The position numbers were made by a program, and so were the translations under genes. Shown piece after piece: positions 55,173 to 64,000 of a stretch of DNA of 64,000 nucleotides. The notes under the pieces were generated by a model. That model was not told the origin of the DNA and did not search any database. It saw nothing but the letters and a program-made list of their open reading frames with translations. Source of the stretch: Castanea sativa (taxonomy: Eukaryota > Streptophyta > Magnoliopsida > Fagales > Fagaceae); contig NC_134013.1 of NCBI RefSeq assembly GCF_040712315.1, positions 18,139,001-18,203,000 on the forward strand, written 5' to 3'. The stretch's first letter is position 1, and each line of letters starts with the position of its first letter.

Positions 55173-58000
55173 TCATTTGTTATGAAGAAAATTGAAATCA
55201 ATATCTCCAAATGCTCCACCCCTAGCATCATGTGAACCAAATGCTCCACCCCTAGCATCATTATCATCATCTTCATTCTCATCTTCTTCATCTTCAATAG
55301 GAATAGGATGATTTTTATCTCTAAATCCGAGAGGAGCATCATCTTCATCACCAAATGATTTCAAATTGATGTCATCATCGTCCTTAATCACTTCATTGTC
55401 CATATCTATACAAATTCCAAAACCAAAGAGCAATAAATGAAATAACGATTCTAATAATCATTTCTCATAAATCATAAATAGTCTAATTAAAATATGCAAT
55501 TAGGCAAAGAATTGTTATAAGCTAACCTCTTTGTACATGGCTAGAAGACCCTTCTTCGATTGGATGAGCTCCCTCTTCATATAATGCATTCTCTATCTCT
55601 TCATGATCCAGAAATGGAGATTCCTCATCTTCCACTACCCAAAATTCAATTCTATCGATACTTGCATAATCAATAGGATCAAAATTGAACTTCTTCCTTT
55701 TGACTCTATATCACAAGATGAACATAATGAATAATTGATAACCAAATCACTTATATTTCACAATAACAAAGAACCCACTTGACCAAATTAGTGAATCACT
55801 CATATTTTCCCACAAAAACGTTGAAACAAAGAGATTATATAATGTATACCTTTCTTTCAATCGATAGTTATAATGAACATACACAAGATCATTAAGTCGT
55901 TAATGCTCCAATCTATTTCTTCTTTTGCTATGTATTTGTTCAAAAACACTCCAATTCCGCTCACATCCCGAAGAGGCAGCTATTTGGCTAAGGATCCGAA
56001 TTGCAAACTTTTGTAAGGTTGGAACACAAGATCCAAACAACTTCCACCACTCATCTAAGTTCCATATACAACACAAAACAAAGATACAATGAATCAATAA
56101 ACATACTTATACCAAAAATATAAAAAAAGAGCTATGATCTTTAAAACATATTTTCATTTTATTATTAGCTAAAGTAAACAATATCTTACCCGGCTGAAAT
56201 GTCTTGGCTGATTCTTGAGCAAGTTGGGTTCCAAAAGTTTGTTTACGCTCTCAAAATAGCTTTAATTCCTCCACCAACTTCAATCGGCCAACTGAAACTT
56301 TTGATTCAATAACATCTGTCACAGTAGATTGTGTCTCTAGCCTCTTATTAAGAGTAGATGAGTCATATTGGAATGCATGATTCAACCAATAAGCAGAAGC
56401 ATGAATATCTCTATAGAATTGATTATCCCAACGATCCTTGATAATATTAACATAAGGCTCCCATAGTCTCTTCTTGTCCTTGAAATTTTTTTTTAAATTC
56501 CATCAATTACTCTATACATGTCATCATATACATAACCTATAGCTGGTTTTTCATCAGAATCAACAATGCGTAATAAACGAATCAATGGTGACATAATATG
56601 CACAATTCCATGACAATCATTCCAAAATTGATTGTCAAGAATGATTTTCACCATTGCCTTTGCTTTCTTACCTTTTGCATATCTTGATTCAACACAAAAT
56701 TTGCTAGTCACCAATGCTTGTAAGTCATGCTTATGTTCCTTAAGACTCCCTAAGGTAATGAAAGTAGTAGCAAACCTAGTTGGCCCTGGACGCACAATTT
56801 CTGTCCAATTTTTTCTAATCCTCAACCAAGCTTGCAAAGCCACATAACTATAGATGAACACTGTGATCTTGGATGCACGCTTTGCAAGTTTAGCTACATG
56901 ATCCATCTTCCCAATCTCCTTAAAAATTAGGTTTAGGCAATGTGCTGCACAAGGTGATCCACTAATGTTCCTATATTTTCCACACAAAATTCTTCCTGCA
57001 GCTACATAATTTGCAGCATTGTCAGTGACCAAATGTACTATATTTGCAAGACCAACCCAATTAACAATTTCATCAAACAAGTTACTCAAATTAATAGCAT
57101 CCTTAACCAAGTCAGAAGCATCAACAGAACGTATAAAAACAATTCCTTTAGGACAATAGACAAGGAAATTAATCAATGTTCTATGCCTAGTATCAGTCCA
57201 CCCATCAGCCATTATTGTACAACCAGTGTCAGCCCAATATGAACGATGAGAATCAACAATCAATTGGACTTCTCTTTTTGCTTCTCTCAACAAAGGCACT
57301 CGAAAGGCATGATAATTTGAGCCTCTATATCCAGGACCATAAGAAGCTACAGCATTGAGCATAGGTTGATAATAACTAGAATTCACAGCATTAATTGGAA
57401 TGCAAGCATCATACACCCATCTTGCTATAGTCATATCAACCCTCAACTTCTTTTCTTTGCCAGTAAGAATACTTTTAATAGAAAGTTGAGCTCCCGGTGT
57501 TGTTTTAGGAGCGAAGTAATTACCAATGTTACCAAACTTTTTCTTACCAAGATTGGATCTTGGTGGAAAATTAATAGGAGCACCACTTCTATTTCCCCTA
57601 CCTAACCCCCTACCTCTAGGAGTAATTTCTTGGACATCTTCAAATTATGGTGAGTCCTCTAATGGTGAATAATTAGATGCTTCTTATCCTTTTTTGTTTA
57701 TTCTTTAGATTTAGCAATTTCCTTCAAATTCTTAACTATTTGAAACCTAATATCATAAGGTACACCCATAAATGCAGCCACATCACCTTTAATTCCAGCT
57801 AGATGTCTTTTCATCCTATTGATGCCCCTTCCTTTATAACTTTTCCCACAATGTATACATCTATAACTACTTTTTCCGTCTTTCAACTCTTCAGTTACAT
57901 GATCCCATGCAGGATCACATTTCGCTCTCACAGATGAAGAATTAGCATTAGACCCGATTGTAGAAGCATGTTCATTAGATGGTACAGAGGCAAACTCCAT
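55173..58000 (-). pseudogene. hAT transposase (BED finger, DUF659, dimerisation domain), broken
   Basis: ATG at 58000 (MEFASVPSNE). A BED-type finger lies at about 57900-57760 (CDPAWDHVTEE, YRCIHCGKSYKGRGINRMKR). DUF659/RNase H-like core at 57446..56493 with MADGWTDTRHRTLINF, VTDNAANYVAA and SPCAAHCLNL. The hAT C-terminal dimerisation exon is 56054..55900 (SQIAASSGCERNWSVFEQIH), after a donor near 56190. Last exons are acidic (IEDEEDENEDDDND) and end at 55173. Damage: stops and a frameshift at 57700-57640, a homopolymer slip at about 56490, and TAA after RNRLEH where Gln is expected. A purine-rich 5' leader with a long chance ORF lies at 58.5-59.0 kb. Confidence 0.82.
55207..55260 (-). repeat. 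30-bp coding tandem duplication in hAT C-terminus
   Basis: CCAAATGCTCCACCCCTAGC occurs at 55207 and 55237, giving a doubled DARGGAFG motif near the protein's end. Confidence 0.92.
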
Positions 58001-59256
58001 TTCACTCAACAATTTCAGATTGGCAGCAACTATTTTATCAACAAATAAATTCATCAACATAACATAGTGACATACACAAACAATTTTATAATACTCTGTA
58101 AACAATATTTCACAAACAATAATGCTCTGTAACAAAATGCACAACATACACAAAATCCACAACATGTATTTTACAATGCTCTGTAAATCAAATCCACAAC
58201 ATACTCTGTAAGTGTAAACTAATAATTGAAAGATAGAAGTTACCACTTACCAAGAAGTCACGGAACAGAAAACTTGAGATGAAGCCAAGAACATGAATGG
58301 AGAATCTGAGATGAAGCCAAGAGAAATGAAAAAAAAAACGATAAAAGAAAATGATCAAAAGAAAATCAAAAGAAAAGAATGTTACCTGATGAAGCCGAGA
58401 AATAGAAAGCAGAGCGGAGCACTTCAAAGGAAAAAAAAAAAAACCAACACTTCAGACTTCAAAGTCCACGATCACAACCATAAATTGCAACATTTGTCTC
58501 TAAGGTCCAGAAATTTCTCCTGCAAACGAGAATTGAAGCATGGAAATGAGAAATTTAAGTGAAAAAAGAAAAGAAAAAAGAAAAGAAAGAAAAGGAAATT
58601 GAAATGAAAAAAGAAAGGGAAAAATGAAAAATGAAATTGAACCATACCATTTTTAGTTTCGATCGGGCGAAAAGAAGATCGTGGGCGTGGCGCCGACGCC
58701 GTTATGCTTGAGGGCGTGATGGTGAGCGTGGCGGCATGCGTGGAGGCAGAGAGAGTGAGCAGAGTGGGCGAGGCAGAGAGGCGAGGGCCACGAGGCAGAG
58801 AGGAGAGGTAGAGTGGGCGAGGGCGCGAGACAGAGAGGCGTGCTGTGTGAGGGAGTGAGGGATGAGGGCGCGAGGGAGTGAGGGGCTGAAGGCGTGAGGC
58901 CATGAGGGAAAGTGTGAGGCAAGGAGTATGAGAGCTTAAGGAGGCTGGACGCATGAGGACTGAGGAGAGAACTAGAGAAGTGAGAGGGTTGAATCGGCTG
59001 ATCATAGTTTTAGGATTTAGGGTTAATTTTGAGGGGGCAAAATGGCATAATTTAGGGCCTTTAGGCAGAGGAGCGGTTCCAGGTTCGATTGGCCGGTTTT
59101 ACAGTTCTTGAGGTTGAACCAACCGGTTTGTACTGTTTAGCGTTTTTTGCCTTATTTTCGGTTTTATATCATAGCCGGACCAGATCTAAGGCCGGTTTCC
59201 AATTAAACCGGTCGGACCGGCCGGTCTGATCTTGTTTTTAAAACTATGTGTCAAAT

Positions 59257-59549
59257 ATAACTAGCCAAACCGATAAACTAAGATCTCCATGTCCTATCAT
59301 AGCTTTTTTTTTAAATGGTTTGTTTAACAGTTCTCCTTCTATTATTTGATAATTAATGAATAATTTTAAGAAAATTTTGATTTTTTTTATATAAAAAATA
59401 GAAAAAAAAATTATTAAAAAAAGTTTCTTTTTTATTTCAAGTATAAGAATTTTCTAAAAGTATTTCTGAATATTCTAATATTCTTAGAGCATCTGTAAAC
59501 AACTTTTTTTTTTTTTTTTAAAATATCAAACTACAACTGGAAAACAGAA
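59257..59549. other. Spacer, no gene seen
   Basis: AT-rich flank of the hAT insertion; homopolymer-rich. Confidence 0.5.
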
Positions 59550-60970
59550 TATTGCTGGCCCATTTGATTAGAGATTTTTAGCATTGTTGTTTAAGTATTG
59601 TAGAAATATGTGTGGGCTAAAAAGTGTTATGAAAATGCGTATTTCAATGTTTAAACACCGAAAACTGTAGTTTAAAATTACATACCAAACAGACCTTGCA
59701 TCTTGCTTGCCAGAAGAGTCTATAGACTTCGTTCTGGAATCTTTGAATAAAATCAATAGATATCTACCTTCATGCTGTCGTTGCATGGAATTACCTTTGA
59801 AAGAGCTTATAAAGTCAATATCATTTTCTAAAGAATTAAAAACAAAAGGAGTACTATTAAAAAGAAATCAAATCTGTCAATATGAACAAATATTTTGTTA
59901 GCTTCTGTTTAGCAAGATTCTTTTATGATAAGTAATAATTTGTTAATAAAGAACCAAAAAGGACGAAGCCCAAGTAGTTGGGAAAACTTTGACTAGAATT
60001 TTATGTATTTTTTGGTCTCCAAATATAGGGGAAGTCAAATCCCTGGTGAACCAAAATTCCAACAAATATATTCAATATTGTAATATGAAAACTTTAGGAG
60101 AAATGTCAAAGATAGAACGAGAGAAAGCAACCATCAGAAATCTGTGTATTAAACTCGCTGAATAAGATAGCGCTAATGCTTTGATTATATAGTTGTAAAG
60201 AAGAGCTTGAGTAAGTTGTAACTCCGTAACAAGTTACTAAAACAAACAAAAAGTAACAGTACCTTTTTTTCTTTTTCTTTTTTTGCCAAGAAAAAATTTG
60301 TATTGGGTTAAAAAATAACTAAAAAATACAAATACTTATTAGGTATAAAGCGCACTGATGGGACTGACGAAGTAAAACACGGACAAGATCGCCTCCACAG
60401 ACGAACCTGACCGATTATCCGCGTCACTGACGAGGATGTTAAGACCATTCAATGCTGCCAATAAAGTCCCAGACGGTTACAAGACCAGCTAGACGAACCG
60501 TTGGAAACGTATTAAATCCCATTACTCAACTGGAAACGTTATCAAGAAAGACATTAACACCACAATGGCTAGAATCCAGAGGGATATATAAAGCCCTCAC
60601 AACACCAATGTAAGGTACATACATAGTCACAAGATATACTGAGCTATTTTTTGGTATTTTTATTGTTATAAATCTTCTTCCACACTAATTTTGGCATCGG
60701 AAGCGTTGTGGCAGGCACTACACCGGTGACCATTTGAGTGAGCTCTCGCTTCAGTCGCGATGCCGAAGTGTAACCGGCCATATTTGAATGAACTCATAAC
60801 GACTAACGAACTTTTGCTTCATCACGCACAAATAAGTATTAGCTAATTAGTTTTTCTTCATAAGTTATTGGGCTCTAAATCCACAATTACTTCACCACAC
60901 AAATTGGATTTTGGCCCATCTCTTTTCTACATGGATCGGAGGCCACGAATACAAGTGACTCATCACCAAG
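59550..60970. repeat. Duplicated segment, copy c' (interrupted by a solo LTR)
   Basis: Aligns with 13.9-14.84 kb in order: TTCTGGAATCTTTGAATAAA, CCTGGTGAACCAAAATTCCA, TAAGTTATTGGGCTCTAAAT. Minus strand reads EGRYLLILFKDSRTKS at about 59760. Interrupted at 60356..60824. Confidence 0.65.
60356..60824 (+). mobile_element. 469-bp solo LTR with CGCAC duplication
   Basis: TGATGGGACTGACGAAG to CTTTTGCTTCATCA, TGATG/CATCA ends, flanked by CGCAC at 60351..60355 and 60825..60829. The related segment at 14.6 kb has a single CGCAC (14668..14672) with no insert: a natural empty site. A TATA box (GATATATAAAGCCC) lies near 60588. Size suggests a TRIM-like or short-LTR family. Confidence 0.88.
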
Positions 60971-61798
60971 GATAGTGTTTTGACGCTATTAAGCACTTTT
61001 TAGCACAAATAGATAAATCGCACCACTCTGTAAGCAACAGGCTTTCACCATCTTCTTCATTTTAGCTGTTGGAGCTAAGCACTTTCCAGCGCAATAAATG
61101 TGATCGCATCACTTCATATTATTAATAGAAATTAACGATATAGTCAATATGAAAACAAAATAAAAATGAAAGGTCAAAATAAAGATTTTTAAACATAAAG
61201 AGCTAAACTGAAAAAAAAAATTTAAAAAAATTAAAATCTCATATTTTAAGGGCCAAAAATTTATTTAATTTAATTTTATAGTATTAATCATTTTTCAGCA
61301 GTCATAGGTGTCACAAAAAAAAAAAAAACCAAGACTTTTATGGCTTAATTGATATCTCTTGATATTTTCAATGAAAACATCCTAAATTCAAATCTCTCCT
61401 CTCCATTGTAACTATTGAACTATCAGAAAAATAGGCATCACAAAAAAAAACTGCAAGACATGCATAGGTTAAGATTCCATAATTATCTCTTTGTATTTTC
61501 TAATTATCACAATATAAGATATGTTTTCAGTACCTAGCAAGTCCACAAATTTTTTTGTTTTGCTGAATAAGAACACATCATTACACAAATGTAAGACATA
61601 CGAGCCCGGTCATTTCCGCTCACCTTAAAGAATAGCCAGCAAGGCAAGGCAAAGAGGGGAATAGACCTAACTCAGTTACAATAGTTAGCCCAATGGGCAA
61701 TATCTAGCCCAGTGAGCTATGTATAAGCAACTACATTACCTTTCTATTGGAAAATTTTACAAGCCCATTCTGAAATGAATTTAAGTAAAAATTAAAGC
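60971..61798. other. Intergenic, no gene seen
   Basis: AT-rich with A tracts; 61.56-61.75 kb has moderate GC and a repeated AGCCCA(A/G)TG motif, but no recognisable element. Confidence 0.45.
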
Positions 61799-62152
61799 AT
61801 CCACATCAGTGTGTGAAAACTCTTCTAAAATACAAAAATTCTCTCATTTTATACATTTTTGGCAATAAAAAACACCCACATCAGTGGGTGTAAAGCTGTG
61901 CAAAATTGTGGAAATTCATCCACGAGCTACAATAACCGTGTAAATATACACGGCTACTGTAGCTCATCCATTCATTATTTTATCAATTTTCGGTTCGCTT
62001 GTTTTTTTTTCTCTCTTCTCCATGCTCAACAAACTCAGTAAACGTCTCTCCTCATCTTCTTCTTTTTCCTCAGATGCACACAAACACACCCACACACAAA
62101 CACATCCACATAGACAAATCAACACAGAGAATCAAAGATACACTTGCTCATC

Positions 62153-62183
<31 letters not shown>

Positions 62184-62780
62184 CACACAAAGATACACAA
62201 ACACAGATCGGTGCTTGATCAGAACGATCGGTGCTTGTGGAACAATCGGTGCTTGACTAGATCGGAGCTCGTGGGTCTTGCCTAATCGGAGTTAGGGAGA
62301 TCTTGGATCTGATCGGTGCTTATGGATCGGAGCTAGAGAGATCGGTGCTCGTCAGTTGGGGGTGGGGGGTGGGAGATCGGTGCTCGTCGGTTGGGGGTGG
62401 GAGGTGAAGGGTCGGTTGTGGAGGAGAGAGGGAGGGGCGAAGGAAAGAGGGAGGCCGAATCGGTGGAGGGCTGAGGTGGCGAGCTGGATCGGCGACGAAG
62501 GCAGGCTGGGTGAGGAGGCGGCTGTGAGGGAGAAAGTGAGAGAAGGAGAGGAATGGGTAAAATGTTTTTTTTTAGTACAGAATGGGTGAGACTTGAGAGA
62601 AAATGTAGAGGAACCGGTGAAAGGTATTACTAAATAATAATAAAATAATAAATAATATCATTTAATTAGAATAGATATGTAAAATATATAAATTAATGTG
62701 AGTGTTTTAAAAAGATGATGTGTAAAATAAAAAAATGAAATTTTTAGTGTAAAATAAACAAAAATTTTATTCCCTGGTTG
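61799..62780. mobile_element. MULE-like non-autonomous element with purine-rich interior
   Basis: Left arm GCATCCACATCAGTGTGTG with AACACCCACATCAGTGGGTG; right arm, on the other strand, AAAACACTCACATT with TTTTATTTTACACTAAAAAT. These are long degraded inverted arms. The interior at 62.2-62.57 kb is unusually G-rich. No transposase. Exact ends are uncertain. Confidence 0.5.
62205..62400 (+). repeat. Short GATCGGTGCT repeats
   Basis: About eight degenerate GATCGGTGCT or GATCGGAGCT units at irregular spacing, followed by G-rich TTGGGGGTGGG blocks. The ORFs across it are low-complexity. Confidence 0.75.
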
Positions 62781-62789
62781 AGTGATTCT

Positions 62790-63530
62790 GCCATTGAAAG
62801 TGAATAGTGACAGGATATCCATGATACATCTGTGTGTCTGTGAAACCTCCTCCCCTCAAAAAAGACAAAGGTCAGTGTTTATGTCTAACAGGTTCCATTG
62901 GCTGCTCTGAACATCTGATGATGGGATAACCAAAAATCTTCTGGTAAAATCTTAGGATGAAGGATTGTTGCAAGTAACGTGGTTGCTCTTATATCTTCTA
63001 TAATGTCATTGACATTGATAGCTACCTTGCCAGAAGGGTATTTAGACGTCATTCTGGAATCTTTGAATAGAATCAATATATATCTCCCTTCACAGTTCAC
63101 GCGGTGGTTGTATTGAATTGCCTCAAAAGCGCAAATATTATTTTGTCAGGTTCAGTTTACTGTTTAGCAAGATTCTTGTATGATATAAGTAAGTAATTTA
63201 CTAATGAAGAACAAAAAGGAGGAAGCCCGCGTAGTTGGGGAAACTTTAACTATAATTTAATGTATTTTTTGGACTCCAAATGTATGGGAAGTCAAATTCC
63301 TGGTGAACCAAAATTCCAACAAATAAGTTCAATATTCTAATACGAACTTTAGGAGAAAATGTCAGAGACAGAATGAGAGAAAACAACCCTCAGAAATCTG
63401 TGTACTAAACTCACTGAATGAGTAGTAAAATAGAGCTTCAGTAAGTTGTAACTCCGGATCAAATCACTAACAAACAAAATAATCGCTAACAGTAATATAA
63501 GTGACTTCAAAGAAGCTTCCCATATTCTCT
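62790..63530. repeat. Duplicated segment, copy c''
   Basis: Third copy of the 13.9/59.6-kb segment: TTCTGGAATCTTTGAATAGA, CCTGGTGAACCAAAATTCCA, ACTTTAGGAGAAAATGTCAG. The minus-strand frame 63100..62885 (71 codons, NCEGRYILILFKDSRM then DIIEDIRATTLLATILHPK) is the longest version. No family recognised, so a gene fragment is possible but unproven. Confidence 0.6.
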
Positions 63531-63536
63531 TACGTA

Positions 63537-64000
63537 CAGGGCCGGCCTAAGGCCCACCAAATAAAAAAAATTCTCCCCAATTATAACAAGGCCAAATTTT
63601 TATGAAATTATATATATATTTTTAAAGGTTCTGCATTTTTTTTATTAGTGATATTAAAGATACAATAAATTTTATTATTGACTTACAAATTTTCATGTTA
63701 CTAATTACAAAAAAATAATTTAAACATTCACTAGTTAGATTGATGAATTTCATCAATAAGAGTCAATGTCACATTGTAGCGTGAACATATTATAGTGCTT
63801 TAAGGGCATTTTTTTCTTTTTATTTCTATTAAATGTACGGATCAATAGAACCCTAACTTAATTGAAACTATAAAATGTTGCAAGAAAATGTTGCAAATGT
63901 GTTAAATCATCAATTATAGATTAATTTCTCCTAATAGTTTGAGACTTTAATTTTTGTAAATTGATATCCTATAAAGCCACACACCAAATAATATCTATAT
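63537..64000. repeat. Dispersed repeat at window edge (relative of 3009..3600)
   Basis: Starts CAGGGCCGGCCTAAGGCC, a hAT-like terminus, and runs off the window. Shares several blocks with intron 1 of GLR copy 1. Confidence 0.55.

Larger units (their letters stand above)
54861..59248 (-). mobile_element. hAT transposon, 4.4 kb, inactive
   Basis: Ends CAGGTTTTAAGGTCAGACCG and, on the other strand, CATAGTTTTAAAAACAAGAT, with GACCGG-rich subterminal repeats. Flanks TGTCTAAT (54853..54860) and TGTCAAAT (59249..59256) match at 7 of 8, as expected for a hAT 8-bp duplication. It encodes a BED/DUF659/hAT-C transposase on the minus strand, broken by stops. Confidence 0.82.

Noticed and set aside
58472..59005. 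177-codon minus-strand frame upstream of the hAT transposase
   Set aside because: Low-complexity reading of purine-biased DNA; it does not join the transposase and has no domain.
62356..62589. 77-codon G/R/E-rich frame
   Set aside because: Product of the G-rich repeat, with no recognisable family.
63537..64000. Intron 1 of a further GLR gene starting at the right edge
   Set aside because: Similarity to 3009..3600 is better explained by a dispersed hAT-like repeat, since no exon 2 lies to its left.

Overview
The window looks like plant nuclear DNA from a eudicot, probably a woody species: it is AT-rich, its genes are intron-containing, plant-type glutamate receptor-like (GLR) genes are present, and most of it is nested plant transposons. 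I suspect the Fagales from repeat flavour, but nothing here proves it. There are no rRNA, tRNA or CRISPR features.

Host genes. Two tandem clade II GLR channel genes lie on the minus strand. GLR copy 1 (1..8736) lacks only its 3' end, cut by the window edge. GLR copy 2 (23663..31874) is complete: five exons, in-frame joins, 955 codons. Both have a short first exon (signal peptide), a large intron 1 (about 5.6 and 4.7 kb) packed with repeats, and four compact downstream exons. Parts of the GLR upstream flank recur at 54.1-54.8 and 59.5-60.9 kb without a gene, suggesting a third, gone unit.

Transposons. 9.9-12.3 kb: an old LTR split by two hAT-type terminal-inverted-repeat elements. 15.7-16.9 kb: a solo LTR with a five-base target duplication and a four-fold 30-bp enhancer-like repeat. 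16.9-22.8 kb: a full-length but dead L1-type LINE just 3' of GLR copy 2. 33.8-35.2 kb: a deleted LINE remnant. 36.3-51.7 kb: two 7.7-kb non-autonomous LTR retrotransposons of the same family, one inserted into the 5' LTR of the other, each with its own target duplication. 54.9-59.2 kb: a decayed autonomous-type hAT transposon. 59.5-64 kb: duplicated segments, a 469-bp solo LTR with its empty site preserved elsewhere in the window, and a MULE-like element. SINEs and MITEs are scattered throughout.

The most interesting system is the nested pair at 36.3-51.7 kb. Both copies carry initiator-Met primer sites, ~1-kb LTRs, a gag gene with two zinc knuckles and a coiled coil, no protease, integrase or reverse transcriptase, and a second conserved ORF before the 3' LTR that resembles the 'putative plant transposon protein' domain. 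Between the two ORFs both carry a tandem pair of 40-nt hairpins capped by a cUUCGg-type tetraloop. Almost every disabling mutation visible by comparing the two copies is C to T or G to A, as expected for methylated, silenced DNA.
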